NCBI RefSeq assembly: GCF_001742225.1 | Contig: NZ_CP017075.1 | Span: forward strand, 868,001-932,000 | Length of the DNA stretch: 64,000 bases | Source: Novosphingobium resinovorum | GTDB taxonomy: Bacteria > Pseudomonadota > Alphaproteobacteria > Sphingomonadales > Sphingomonadaceae | Direction: 5' to 3' | Part shown: piece after piece, positions 37,504-46,353 of the stretch | Layout: each line of letters starts with the position of its first letter | Numbering within the stretch: position 1 is the first letter of the stretch | Translations under genes and position numbers: made by a program | The notes under the pieces: generated by a model | The model's database searches: none | Told to the model about the DNA's origin: nothing | Seen by the model: only the letters and a program-made list of their open reading frames with translations

Positions 37504-38646
37504 ATGCCCGAGGTTCAAGTTTCTCCGATCGAGGAAATCATCCGGGAGGCGGTCGAGGGCCGCCCCTACATACTCGTCGATGCGGACAACCGGGAGAACG
37601 AGGGTGATGTCATCATCCCCGCCCAGTTCGCCACGCCCGCGCAGATCAACTTCATGGCCACCCATGCGCGCGGCCTGATCTGCCTGGCGATGACCAGGGC
37701 CCGCGCGGATGAGCTGCAGCTCAAGCCCATGGCGCGCCGCAACGAGTCCGGTTACGGCACCGCCTTCACCGTCTCCATCGAGGCGCGGGAGGGGGTGACG
37801 ACGGGAATTTCCGCGGGCGATCGCTCCCATACGATCTTCGTTGCCGTGAACCCCAACTCCGGCGCGGCCGATCTGGTATCGCCGGGGCATGTATTTCCGC
37901 TGACGGCGCGCGACGGCGGGGTGCTGGTGCGCGCCGGCCATACCGAGGCGGCGGTCGATATCTCGCGCCTTGCGGGCCTCACCCCGGCCGGCGTGATCTG
38001 CGAGGTGATGAACGAAGACGGGACGATGGCCCGCCTGCCCGAACTTCTCGAATTCGCGGGGAAGCACGGGCTCAAGGTCGGGACGATCGCCGACCTGATC
38101 TCCTATCGCCGCCGTTCGGAGAAGCAGGTCGAGCGTGTCGTGAGCGCGCCGTTCGAGAGCCATTACTGTGAAGGGCCGCTGACCATTCACGTCTATCGCT
38201 GCCTGCTGGACGGCGGCGAGCATGTCGCCATCGTGAAGGGGCAGGTGCGGCCGAACGTCGATACGCTGGTGCGGGTGCATCAGGTCGACATCACCGCGGA
38301 CATGTTCGGCTGGACCGCCGCGCACCGCGATTACGTGCCGCGCGCCCTGAGCGCGATATCGAGCCATTCCGGCCCGGCGGTGGCGGTGTTCGTCCGCGAT
38401 CCCGATCCGACCTCGATCTCCCGCCGCGTCGCCGGTGGGCGCAAGACCTATCACGAGACGCATGCGACCCGCGACTATGGCATCGGTGCGCAGATCCTGC
38501 GCGATCTGGGGGTGGGGCAGATGACGTTGCTGACGTCGAGCCAGGCCAAGCTCGTGGCGCTCGAAGGGTTCGGTCTGACGGTGACCGCGCGCGCCGCGCT
38601 GCGCGGTGAAGAACCGGTGGCGGCGCTGCGGCTTGCCGACGGATAG
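37504..38646 (+). CDS. RibBA-like protein: DHBP synthase with a degenerate GTP-cyclohydrolase II domain
   Basis: 380 residues from the ATG of [11 protein letters not shown] (an ATG three codons earlier is also possible). The N-terminal 205 residues are a 3,4-dihydroxy-2-butanone 4-phosphate synthase with its key segments [25 protein letters not shown] and [20 protein letters not shown]. The C-terminal half aligns with GTP cyclohydrolase II, but where the zinc site should read HSECLTGDxxxSLRCDC it reads [19 protein letters not shown], so all three zinc Cys are missing. It probably supplies only the butanone phosphate branch of riboflavin. Standing in a catabolic operon, it may boost flavin for the monooxygenases. 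Confidence 0.88.
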   Translation: MPEVQVSPIEEIIREAVEGRPYILVDADNRENEGDVIIPAQFATPAQINFMATHARGLICLAMTRARADELQLKPMARRNESGYGTAFTVSIEAREGVTTGISAGDRSHTIFVAVNPNSGAADLVSPGHVFPLTARDGGVLVRAGHTEAAVDISRLAGLTPAGVICEVMNEDGTMARLPELLEFAGKHGLKVGTIADLISYRRRSEKQVERVVSAPFESHYCEGPLTIHVYRCLLDGGEHVAIVKGQVRPNVDTLVRVHQVDITADMFGWTAAHRDYVPRALSAISSHSGPAVAVFVRDPDPTSISRRVAGGRKTYHETHATRDYGIGAQILRDLGVGQMTLLTSSQAKLVALEGFGLTVTARAALRGEEPVAALRLADG

Positions 38647-38658
38647 GACGCAGCAAAA

Positions 38659-38686
38659 GGGGGAAGCGGCAGGCGCCGGTTCCCCC
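38659..38686. terminator. Bidirectional hairpin between convergent operons
   Basis: GGGGGAA (38659-38665) and TTCCCCC (38680-38686) close a further GC-rich inner stem. It lies between the RibBA-like stop and the flavin reductase stop (convergent genes), is preceded by AAAA and followed by TCTTTC, and so could act in both directions. Confidence 0.7.
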
Positions 38687-38700
38687 TCTTTCTCGAACTT

Positions 38701-39183
38701 TCAGAGCGGTAGTATCTTGCCGTAACCACCCTTGTGGAAGATCAGCGGGCTGCCTTCATGGTGCACGTCGAGCCCGCGCACCCGCCCGAGCACGATGTAG
38801 TGGTCGCCCGCCTCGTGCACGGTGTCCAGTTCGCAGTCGATCCAGGCCAGGGCGCCGTGGATGATCGGTGATCCGAGCGCCGACAGCGCGAAATCGAGCC
38901 CTGCGAACTTGTCCTCGCCCTTGGCCGAAAGGGCGCTGCACACGGCCTGCTGGCTATCGGCCAGAACGTTGACGCAGAAGCGACCGGCAGCCTCCACCCT
39001 GGGCCATGTCGTCGAGGACTTGTCGGGAAAGAACGCGACCAGCATCGGGTCGAGCGAAACCGAAGTGAACGATCCGACGACGAGCCCCACCGGCCTGCCA
39101 TCCTCGCCTATGGCGGTGATGGCGCAGACGCCGGTGGGGTAGTGGCCGAGGATACGGCGAAATTCCCTGGGCTCGGCGGTCAT
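38701..39183 (-). CDS. Flavin reductase-like protein
   Basis: 160 residues from the ATG that overlaps the P450 stop by four bases (ATGA). The flavin-reductase-like (HpaC/DszD-type) FMN-binding split-barrel is recognisable in [37 protein letters not shown] and [20 protein letters not shown]. It reduces free FMN or FAD with NAD(P)H. In two-component systems such a reductase feeds reduced flavin to luciferase-like monooxygenases, so it is the obvious partner for the two LLM genes of this island. It is the last gene of the minus-strand TonB receptor-ADH-P450-reductase operon. Cofactor and NAD(P)H preference cannot be read from sequence. Confidence 0.88.
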   Translation of the reverse strand: MTAEPREFRRILGHYPTGVCAITAIGEDGRPVGLVVGSFTSVSLDPMLVAFFPDKSSTTWPRVEAAGRFCVNVLADSQQAVCSALSAKGEDKFAGLDFALSALGSPIIHGALAWIDCELDTVHEAGDHYIVLGRVRGLDVHHEGSPLIFHKGGYGKILPL

Positions 39184-40424
39184 GCGCGGTCCCAGACCAG
39201 CGGCACGCCTTCGACGGTGCCGATGATGCCCGAATGGAACACCGGCTTCGCATCGGGAGCGAGCGTGAACTGCGGGATGCGCTTCAGCCACTCCTGCAAG
39301 GTCACGATCACTTCGAGGCGGGCGAGGTGCATGCCCGCGCAGCGGTGCGGCCCTTGCGCGAAGGTGGAATGGGCGATGCCGGTGCGGCCGGGCCTGAGCG
39401 TCCAGGCATCATCGTTGGCGCGCGCATCGAGCCCGTGCAGCGCGGTCGGCAGCAGGATCATGTCGCCCTTCTTCAGCTCGACGCCGCGATAGGTCATGTC
39501 GTAGGCCACCATGCGCGCGTCGGAGACGACCCCGAAGCGGCGGAACATCTCCTCGGCGCTGCGTTGGAGTTTCAACGGGTCTTCGCGCAGTTCCGCCACC
39601 GTCTCGGGGTTGCTCGCGAGATGCAGCATCATGAAGCTCAGGAAATTGACGACCGTGTCCAGCCCGCCCAGCAGCAGCAGCGAGATCAGCCCCAGCGCCT
39701 TGTCGTCGGGCATCGGCGCGCCGTTGATCTCGGAATTGAGCATCGTCGTGATGAGATCGGTGCCGGTGCCTCCGCGCCGCGCCGCGATGATCGGCTCGAC
39801 GTAGCGGAAGAAGCCCTGGTTCGCCTTGTCGAGCGCGGCGGCCTGTTCGCCGGGCGTGCGACCGGGCGGGCGCGTCATGTCGTTGGCGAGTTCGCCCAGC
39901 ATCGGCGCGTCGCTTTCGGGCAGGTCGCACAAGGCGAGGAACACGCGAACGGGGAAGATCCCGGCATATTGCTTGCCGAAATCGCAGCGACCATCGGCGA
40001 CGAAGCCGTCGATCAGCTCGGCGGCGGTCTGGCGGACCTGCTCCTCGGTGCGGCGGATGGCGGTGTGGTTGAGGCCCTTGTCGAGCACCTTGCGGTACGG
40101 CGTGTGCTCGGGCGGGTCCATGCGGGTGGGGACCATGGCGTACTTCTCGCCCGCTTCCTTGGGCAGGAAGATGATCTCGCTGGAGAAGCGCGAGGGGTCG
40201 CGGTAGATTTCGTCGATCAGTTCGCCGCGTGTCGCGATCCAGTGCCCGCCGGTCAGCGGCGTGTAGATCAGGTCGGGCATGCCGTCCTGTTGCAGCCGGC
40301 CCCAGGCTTCGTGGAAGCCGCCCTCGATGCCGTCGGGCGCGAACATGTCGACGTCGTGGACGAGGTGGGCGGGTACGTGACCCGGAACGATGCTGCGGTG
40401 CTTTTCAAGCTGCGCTGTGCTCAT
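39180..40424 (-). CDS. Cytochrome P450, CYP101 (P450cam) family
   Basis: 414 residues. It aligns from memory with P450cam throughout: [47 protein letters not shown], the I-helix [15 protein letters not shown] (with the Asp-Thr proton relay), and the heme loop [17 protein letters not shown] with the ligand Cys near residue 355. Positions corresponding to camphor-contacting Phe87, Tyr96 and Thr101 are Phe, Tyr and Thr; Phe98 is Met. It should hydroxylate camphor or a similar cyclic ketone. No ferredoxin or reductase gene is nearby. It lies between ADH and flavin reductase genes in one operon. Confidence 0.93.
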   Translation of the reverse strand: MSTAQLEKHRSIVPGHVPAHLVHDVDMFAPDGIEGGFHEAWGRLQQDGMPDLIYTPLTGGHWIATRGELIDEIYRDPSRFSSEIIFLPKEAGEKYAMVPTRMDPPEHTPYRKVLDKGLNHTAIRRTEEQVRQTAAELIDGFVADGRCDFGKQYAGIFPVRVFLALCDLPESDAPMLGELANDMTRPPGRTPGEQAAALDKANQGFFRYVEPIIAARRGGTGTDLITTMLNSEINGAPMPDDKALGLISLLLLGGLDTVVNFLSFMMLHLASNPETVAELREDPLKLQRSAEEMFRRFGVVSDARMVAYDMTYRGVELKKGDMILLPTALHGLDARANDDAWTLRPGRTGIAHSTFAQGPHRCAGMHLARLEVIVTLQEWLKRIPQFTLAPDAKPVFHSGIIGTVEGVPLVWDRA

Positions 40425-40433
40425 GACATGTCC

Positions 40434-41516
40434 TCAGGCGATGGAAGGGTCGATGACGGCCTTGGTCGCGATGCCGGTGCGGGTGGCTTCGAGCGCCTTG
40501 CCCGCATCGGCGATGGAGAAGCGGTGGCTGATGAGGTCCGCCAGCGGCACCTTGTCCTGCAGCCGCACGGCGAGATGCATCGCGTGATAGTAGTTGCGCG
40601 GCGCCGGGAAGGCCGCGCCGCCGATCGTCAGGTTCTTCACCGTCAGGTCGCGCGGCGAAATCGGCTGGGTGCCGATCGCGCCCCACAGGCCCAGCACGAT
40701 GTAGCGGCCGTGCGGGCCGGTCAGGTCAACACCCTCGGGGAAGGCGGGCAGCACGCCGGCGGCTTCGACCACCACGTCCGGGCCGCCCGGGCCGGTGAGA
40801 TCGTAGACGGCGCGGCGGCGTTCCTCCACCGGCAGGTCGAGCGAGACGGTGGCGGTCGCGCCCAGCTTCATCGCGGCGGCGAGACGGGCGGGGGCCTTGT
40901 CGATGACCACGATGCAGCGCGCGCCCATCTGCGCGGCGACCAGCACGGCGGACAGCCCGACCGGCCCCGCTCCCTGCACCACCACCGCGTCGTTCAGCGC
41001 GATCGGGCCGCAGCGGTCGAACCCGCGCAGCACCGTGGGTAGTGCGCATCCCAATGCCGCGACCGCCAGCGGATCGGCATGGTCGGGCAGGCGGTAGAAC
41101 GACATGCCGCTCGGCAGCCAGGCAAAGTCGGAATAGCTGCCCCAGTTGGGCTTGTTCGCATGCTCGAAGTACTGGGTGTTCTCGCAAGGGGTCTGCTGCA
41201 GCACGGAGCACGAATAGCAGCGCCCGCACAGCGGGATCGGCGACCAGACGACGAGGTCGCCCACCTTCACGTCGACGCCTGCGTAGTCCTTGGCGACGCC
41301 CGCGCCCAGCTTCTCGATGCGGCCGACACCTTCGTGGCCAAGGATGATGGGGAAGGGCATCTCGCCCGCCTCGCCCGAGGCGATGTGGACGTCGCTGCCG
41401 CATACCCCGCCCACCACCGTGCGCACAAGGATGCCGCCCGCCTGGGGATCGGCGATGGGCAAGTCCCAGGTTTCCAGGCGGTTTTTCTCGACCAGTACGG
41501 TGGCCCTGCCGCGCAT
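40434..41516 (-). CDS. Zinc-dependent alcohol dehydrogenase
   Basis: 360 residues, the size of the 5-exo-hydroxycamphor dehydrogenase of Pseudomonas. MDR-family features: catalytic zinc ligands in GVCGSDVHIASGEAG and GHEGVGRIEKLG, a structural zinc loop with four cysteines (CGRCYSCSVLQQTPC), and a Rossmann NAD-binding segment VVVQGAGPVGLSAVL. It oxidises a secondary alcohol to a ketone with NAD(P)+. Next to a CYP101 gene, oxidation of the hydroxylated product is the obvious role; this is inference. It is ten bases upstream of the P450 gene and 63 bases downstream of the TonB receptor gene. Confidence 0.9.
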   Translation of the reverse strand: MRGRATVLVEKNRLETWDLPIADPQAGGILVRTVVGGVCGSDVHIASGEAGEMPFPIILGHEGVGRIEKLGAGVAKDYAGVDVKVGDLVVWSPIPLCGRCYSCSVLQQTPCENTQYFEHANKPNWGSYSDFAWLPSGMSFYRLPDHADPLAVAALGCALPTVLRGFDRCGPIALNDAVVVQGAGPVGLSAVLVAAQMGARCIVVIDKAPARLAAAMKLGATATVSLDLPVEERRRAVYDLTGPGGPDVVVEAAGVLPAFPEGVDLTGPHGRYIVLGLWGAIGTQPISPRDLTVKNLTIGGAAFPAPRNYYHAMHLAVRLQDKVPLADLISHRFSIADAGKALEATRTGIATKAVIDPSIA

Positions 41517-41579
41517 GACGTTTATCCTCTCTTTGCGTCTACCCCGCCCGCACAGGCGGACGGGGCGGATCGCATCCTA

Positions 41580-43934
41580 TCAGAAGCGGTAGGTAACTTC
41601 GGCACCGAAGGTCTGCGGCGCGCCCCAGATCGCGGTGTTGAAGCCGCCGCTGGCGCCTTCGACGTAACCCGAGTTGTAGTAGAGCTTGTCGAACAGGTTC
41701 TTCACGTAACCGGCGACGGTCACGTTGCTGCCCATGACGTTGTTCCAGCTCAGGCGCATGTCCACGGTGACGTAGCCCGGCAACTGCGTGCGCGGCGTGA
41801 TCGAGCCTTCGTTGTTCGAGAAGTACGTCATCTTCTGCCCGAACACGTCGGTGCGGAACTTCACCTCACCGGCGCTTTCCGGCACAGGCAGTCCCACTTC
41901 GGCATAGACCGAGCCCGCCCACTTCGGTGCATCGGTATAGGTGTCGAAGGGAATGGTCAGTCCGGCCACGCCGGTGGCGGCGGACAAGTCGACGATGTTC
42001 CTGGTGAACTTGGCGTCGGTGTAGGCGCCGGAGAACCCGACTTCCAGCCATTCGCTCAGGCGGAAGTTGCCGTCGAATTCCACGCCCTGGATGCGCTTCT
42101 TGGGAACGTTGACGGTGAACGCGGCCGGGTTGCCGTTCACCAGCGCGTAGATCGAATGCTGGGCGTCGGTCACGATCTGGCGATAGGCGGCGATGTTGAC
42201 CCGCGATGCCACGCCGCCGATGTAGCCGTTGAACTTGTAGCCAAGTTCGAAGTCGTAGGTGTTCTCGTTCTTAAAGAAGTTCGTGTTGTTGTAAGGCACG
42301 ACCGCGCCGTTGAAGCCGCCGGCCCGGAAAGAACCGCGCTGCGCGAAGTAGACCATGTTCTGCGGGTTGATCTGGTACTGGATGTTGAACGTCCAGCTCG
42401 GATCCTTGAGGTTGGCCTTCTGCTTGAGCGGGGTATCGCCATCGAGGTTGAACAGGCTGCCCGGGTTCTGGCGCAGGCGCATCTGCTCCCAGGTGTAGCG
42501 TCCGCCCGCAGTGACCGTCAGCTTGTCGGTCAGTTCGTAGCTGAGCTGGGCGAACAGGGCCTTGGATTCATCGTCGTTGGTATAATAATAGGCGATGTCG
42601 GCCAGCGGCGTCGCCAGTTCCGATCCGACGATGACCGGGATGTATTCCTTCTTGCGGGACCACGAGTAGTACGCGCCGACGATGTATTCGAGGCGTCCGC
42701 TCTTGCCCTGAAGCTGCAGTTCGTTGGAAATGCGCTTGGTCGAGAATTCCTCGCCGCCCGGAGGTCCGTTGCCGAGACCGCTGTTGTTGTAGAGGTTCAG
42801 CGAGCCGAAGGGCGATCCGGAAAGGATGCCGGGCGTGCGGGCGAAGGCATCGGCATAGCTGAAGATGTTCTTCAGCATCACGTCGTCGCCCAGTTCCATC
42901 TCCGTGGTGTTGGTGACGAAGGCGGTGTGCGCCTTGTGCGGCAGGTCGTAGCTCAGCCAGACCTTGTAGGGGTTGGCCTGCTGCCAGGCGAGATAGCCGG
43001 CGACCGCGCCGGGCCAGGTGCCGTCGCCCATCGGCCCGTCGCCCAGCGTCGGCGCGAAGGGGCTGTTCATGCCGTAGACGCAGTCCAGCGTCGCGGTGAG
43101 CTGGTAGCCGTTGTTGGTCTCGCCGCAGGCATGGTAGGAATAGAGGCCGCCGGCACCCTCGGTCCCGCCGAAGTCGCTGTACTGCGCAACGGTGGTCATC
43201 TTGAACCCGGAAGACGGCTCGATCACCAGGGTGACGCGGCCGGACTTGGCATCGGTGTCGCCCAGCGTGCTGCCGGTGTTGACGTTGCGGATGTAGCCGT
43301 CCTGCTTGTTGTAGTCTCCCGCAAGGCGCAGCTTGATGACGTCCGAGATCGGCAGGTCGATGGCGCCCTGGGCCTGGATGTAGTTGCGCTCGCCACCCTT
43401 GATCGTGAGGTAGCCGCCGAACACGTCGCCGGGCTTGGTCGTCTCGTAGAGGATCGCGCCGCCGGTCGCGTTGCGGCCGAACAGGGTGCCCTGCGGGCCT
43501 TTCAGCACCTGCACGGAACTGAAGTCGAAGAAGGCGGTCGAGGTGTTGCCCTCGGTCATCGGGGCGTCGTTGATGTAGGTCAGCACTGCCGGGCTGGAGC
43601 CGGAGAACGGATCGAGCGTCTGTCCGCGCAAGGTGAAGCTGAGCTGGTTGGAGTTCTGCCCGCTCTTGACGACAAGGCCTGGGACAAGCGCCGCAAGGCC
43701 CTGTTCGCTGGTGACGTTGCGGTCCTGAAGCACGTCGGCGTTGAATGCAGAGACCGATACCGGAACCTTGGAAAGCGACTGTTCGCGGCGCTGCGCGGTG
43801 ACCACGATTTCCTCGATCTCGGGCTTGGCATCCTTGGCCTGGGCGGCCTCCGCGCCGCTCTGGGCATGAGCCGGCATCGCCAGCATCGCAGTGGCGATGG
43901 CCATCGTAGAGGTCGCGCCGAAACGGAACGTCAT
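41580..43934 (-). CDS. TonB-dependent receptor
   Basis: 784 residues from the ATG with GGGAGAAA upstream. A signal peptide ends at AHAQ near residue 25, and the TonB box-like EIEEIVVTAQRREQ and plug domain (VPGLVV...LRGQTLDPF, VEVLKGPQGTLFGRNATGG-like) follow. The remaining 600 residues are a beta barrel ending in the outer-membrane signature AEVTYRF. It imports a substrate across the outer membrane using TonB energy. As first gene of the operon with ADH, P450 and flavin reductase, it probably imports the terpenoid-type substrate. A CTAAT-N4-ATTAG operator lies 53 bases upstream of its start. Confidence 0.95.
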   Translation of the reverse strand: MTFRFGATSTMAIATAMLAMPAHAQSGAEAAQAKDAKPEIEEIVVTAQRREQSLSKVPVSVSAFNADVLQDRNVTSEQGLAALVPGLVVKSGQNSNQLSFTLRGQTLDPFSGSSPAVLTYINDAPMTEGNTSTAFFDFSSVQVLKGPQGTLFGRNATGGAILYETTKPGDVFGGYLTIKGGERNYIQAQGAIDLPISDVIKLRLAGDYNKQDGYIRNVNTGSTLGDTDAKSGRVTLVIEPSSGFKMTTVAQYSDFGGTEGAGGLYSYHACGETNNGYQLTATLDCVYGMNSPFAPTLGDGPMGDGTWPGAVAGYLAWQQANPYKVWLSYDLPHKAHTAFVTNTTEMELGDDVMLKNIFSYADAFARTPGILSGSPFGSLNLYNNSGLGNGPPGGEEFSTKRISNELQLQGKSGRLEYIVGAYYSWSRKKEYIPVIVGSELATPLADIAYYYTNDDESKALFAQLSYELTDKLTVTAGGRYTWEQMRLRQNPGSLFNLDGDTPLKQKANLKDPSWTFNIQYQINPQNMVYFAQRGSFRAGGFNGAVVPYNNTNFFKNENTYDFELGYKFNGYIGGVASRVNIAAYRQIVTDAQHSIYALVNGNPAAFTVNVPKKRIQGVEFDGNFRLSEWLEVGFSGAYTDAKFTRNIVDLSAATGVAGLTIPFDTYTDAPKWAGSVYAEVGLPVPESAGEVKFRTDVFGQKMTYFSNNEGSITPRTQLPGYVTVDMRLSWNNVMGSNVTVAGYVKNLFDKLYYNSGYVEGASGGFNTAIWGAPQTFGAEVTYRF

Positions 43935-43986
43935 TGCAGTTTCTCCCTTTCCCGGACCCTCGTAGGCCCCGTGGTCTTCGCTCTAA

Positions 43987-44002
43987 ACTAATAACCATTA
44001 GT
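43987..44002. promoter_or_regulatory. Operator CTAAT-N4-ATTAG, copy 2
   Basis: ACTAAT-AACC-ATTAGT has perfect 6-bp arms with a four-base spacer upstream of the TonB receptor operon. It shares the core CTAAT-N4-ATTAG with the site at 35544. Confidence 0.7.
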
Positions 44003-44148
44003 CTTCGGTCAAGCGGAAATTTGGAAAGGCTTTTGCGCGGACGAATTTGTCAGTATTTTGCGAAGCGAACGTGAAAATCACCGGTAAATCGCTGATTTTT
44101 GGCGGACAGGATTTCCGCCATCCGCGAGCGACCATGATTGCCATGGGC

Positions 44149-44164
44149 TTGACAACCTGTTGTC
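44149..44164 (+). promoter_or_regulatory. Promoter -35 with overlapping palindrome, SDR operon
   Basis: TTGACA (44149-44154) lies about 62 bases before the SDR start and overlaps GACAAC-CT-GTTGTC (44151-44164), a perfect 6-bp inverted repeat. An AT-rich CAATAATAG follows at -10 distance. A repressor bound here would block RNA polymerase. Confidence 0.5.
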
Positions 44165-44215
44165 TGCCAAATCAATAATAGGCTGATATTCGACAACTCG
44201 CATGGGAGAATGCAA

Positions 44216-44962
44216 ATGGCGCGACTCGCTGGCAAAGTGGCCATCATCACGGGCGCAGGACGGGGCATGGGCGCCTCACATGCCCGGCTTTTCGCCGAGC
44301 AGGGGGCCAAGGTGGTGCTCACCGACCTGAACGCAGCGGCGGGACAGGCACTGGCGGACGAGATCGGCGCCGCTGCCGTCTTCGTGAAGCACGACGTGAC
44401 CAGGCTGGCCGAATGGCCGGCGGTGGTGGACGCGGCCGTCACGAACTTCGGCGGCGTCGATATCCTGGTCAACAACGCCGGTATCCTCGGCCCGCTCGCC
44501 GATACCAGGGACTTGACCGAGGAAGACTATCACCTCGTCTGCGCGGTGAACCAGCATTCGGTGTTCCTGGGCATGAAGTCGGTGCTGCCGGCGATGCTCA
44601 AGCGGGGCGGCGGCTCGATCGTGAACATTTCCTCGATCGCGGGAATGGCGGCCAACTACGGTTTCCCCAGCCTTGCCTACGTAGCCAGCAAGTTCGCGGT
44701 ACGGGGCATGACCAAGGCGACCGCGATGGAGTTCGGCAAGCACAACATCCGCGTGAACTCGGTCCATCCCGGCTTCATCCAGACCCCGATGATGGTCGAG
44801 GCGACGGACGAAGTGGGCGGCGAGGCGCTGGCGCAGATTCCGCTGGGCCGTATCGCCGACCCGCGGGAGGTTTCGAACCTGGTGCTGTTCCTGGCCTCGG
44901 ACGAATCTTCCTACATCACCGGCGCCGAACATCTCGTCGATGCCGGCATGCTCGCGCACTGA
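44216..44962 (+). CDS. Short-chain dehydrogenase/reductase
   Basis: 248 residues from the second of two ATGs, which gives GGGAGA the better spacing. Classical SDR signatures: IITGAGRGMGASHA (NAD(P)-binding TGxxxGxG), VNNAGILG, the catalytic Ser in NISSIAGMA and the Tyr-Lys pair in YVASK. The Asp after beta 2 (LTDLN) favours NAD+. It oxidises or reduces an alcohol/ketone pair, plausibly a later step of the island. The enoyl-CoA hydratase-like gene follows after 33 bases on the same strand, forming a two-gene operon with its own palindrome-controlled promoter. Confidence 0.92.
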   Translation: MARLAGKVAIITGAGRGMGASHARLFAEQGAKVVLTDLNAAAGQALADEIGAAAVFVKHDVTRLAEWPAVVDAAVTNFGGVDILVNNAGILGPLADTRDLTEEDYHLVCAVNQHSVFLGMKSVLPAMLKRGGGSIVNISSIAGMAANYGFPSLAYVASKFAVRGMTKATAMEFGKHNIRVNSVHPGFIQTPMMVEATDEVGGEALAQIPLGRIADPREVSNLVLFLASDESSYITGAEHLVDAGMLAH

Positions 44963-44995
44963 GCGTCATGACCGGGAGCGGGAGAGGGGGCGGCG

Positions 44996-45766
44996 ATGGC
45001 GCAAGTCGAACTGTTCATTGAAGGCCGCACGGCGCGCGTCCATCTCAATCGCCCCGAAGCCCGCAACGCGCTGACGTTCGGGATGGATGTCCTGCTCTCG
45101 CAGTTCTGGCGGCAGGTGGACGAGGATCCGGAGATCTGGACGGTCGTGCTGACGGCGCAAGGCGACGAGGCGTTCTGCATCGGCGCGGACATGTCCGAAG
45201 CCAGACCGGCGGCGCCGCGCCTGGCCGTTGGCGGCGGCCTGACCGGCATCGGCGGGCCGCTCGTCCCCCTGAGCAAGCCGCTGGTCGCGGCCGCACAGGG
45301 TTTCTGCATCGGCGCGGGGTTCGAACTGGCGATGTGCGCCGACGTCATAGTCGCTGCGGAGAATGCGCAGTTCGGCCTGCCGGAAACCCGCCGGGGCATC
45401 ATCGGCGAATGCGGCGTGGTGCATCGGGCTGTGCGCAGGTTGCCGCATCATGTGGCGATGGCGATGATCCTCACCGGGGAGCGGATCGATGCCAGGGCGG
45501 CAGAACGCTTCGGGCTCGTCAATCAACTGGTTCCGCTTGCCGGGTTGTCCGAGGCGGCAATGGATTGGGCCGCGAGGATCAACAAGGCCTCTCCGCTGGC
45601 GAACCGGGCCGCCAAGGCCGCCGTCGCGCGAGGGTTGGCGCTCCCGCTCGAGGCGGCGCTGAGCAGCCGCTTCGAGGAGATCGAGCGTTACGCGGGCAGC
45701 GACGATGCGCGCGAGCGCGACGCCGCTATCGTGCAAGGGCGAAGACCTGTTTGGACTGGCCGTTGA
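44996..45766 (+). CDS. Enoyl-CoA hydratase/isomerase family protein
   Basis: 256 residues with GGGAGAGGGGG upstream. It has the crotonase fold: LNRPEARNALTFGMD, FCIGADMSEA (oxyanion hole), AQGFCIGAGFELAMCADV and FGLPETRRGIIGECGV. The last segment supplies catalytic carboxylates in many hydratases, although the exact pair is not certain. It likely processes a CoA ester in the degradation of the ring-cleaved intermediate. It is the right-most gene of the catabolic island and co-transcribed with the SDR gene. Confidence 0.85.
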   Translation: MAQVELFIEGRTARVHLNRPEARNALTFGMDVLLSQFWRQVDEDPEIWTVVLTAQGDEAFCIGADMSEARPAAPRLAVGGGLTGIGGPLVPLSKPLVAAAQGFCIGAGFELAMCADVIVAAENAQFGLPETRRGIIGECGVVHRAVRRLPHHVAMAMILTGERIDARAAERFGLVNQLVPLAGLSEAAMDWAARINKASPLANRAAKAAVARGLALPLEAALSSRFEEIERYAGSDDARERDAAIVQGRRPVWTGR

Positions 45767-46353
45767 TCGGTTAGAACAAGAGAGAAATTCCGGATTGGCG
45801 GTTCACCGAAGGTACCTGATCAGAAAGCACGTTAGCAACAGGGGAAAATGTTCGAGCAAGTGACACTTGAACGAATGTACAGTGTCGGGAACATCACTTC
45901 TACTTGCGCGAACGAATAGTCTAAAGTGCTTCACCGCTCAGCAGTGGCCAAGCAAACTATTGACTGACTATAGTATGGGCCGCCGTTCATGGTTGTGCGC
46001 TATAAAGGCTTCATTTGGACGGCAGCCGACGCGGCGTGAATGTCAGTTATTCCCACGACCCAACCTCGAACCGGACTTTCGCCTCGGCCCGTCTTGAGTG
46101 TCCAAGAAGTGAAAGCGGACCGGCCGCAGGTTGGAACGATAATTTCGACGCTGAACGGCCGGCATGGGTCGGTTCGGGCAAGGGCGAGCGCCGGATCGAG
46201 CGCCATTTTGAGCAGTCGGCTTTGTATTAATAATTCGAGAGGTTGCACCGTTTGGCCGCCTTTATCCTCTATAGGCTTCGAGAAATTCATGAGAGCGCAG
46301 GGCTTTGGCTGCTGGCGGGTTATTGGGGCAATATGCGAATGCCCCCATCATCG
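45767..46353. other. Intergenic stretch without a supported gene
   Basis: About 590 bases of lower G+C between the catabolic island and the SDR/AraC pair. Short frames on both strands have no recognisable domain; a minus-strand frame (46000-46290) looks like a decayed repeat-type sequence. I see no tRNA or clear insertion-sequence end. Confidence 0.45.

Noticed and set aside
41079..43991. A 970-codon open frame on the plus strand opposite the TonB receptor
   Set aside because: It is a codon-bias shadow of the receptor gene in high-G+C DNA: no domain, no ribosome site, and the receptor frame is clearly real.
38701..44962. Search for a putidaredoxin-type ferredoxin and its reductase near the P450
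   Set aside because: No [2Fe-2S] CxxxxCxxC pattern protein or FAD-dependent reductase is encoded between 29 and 46 kb.
46000..46290. Minus-strand frame of 96 codons before the SDR gene
   Set aside because: No start context or domain; it looks like a decayed intergenic sequence.
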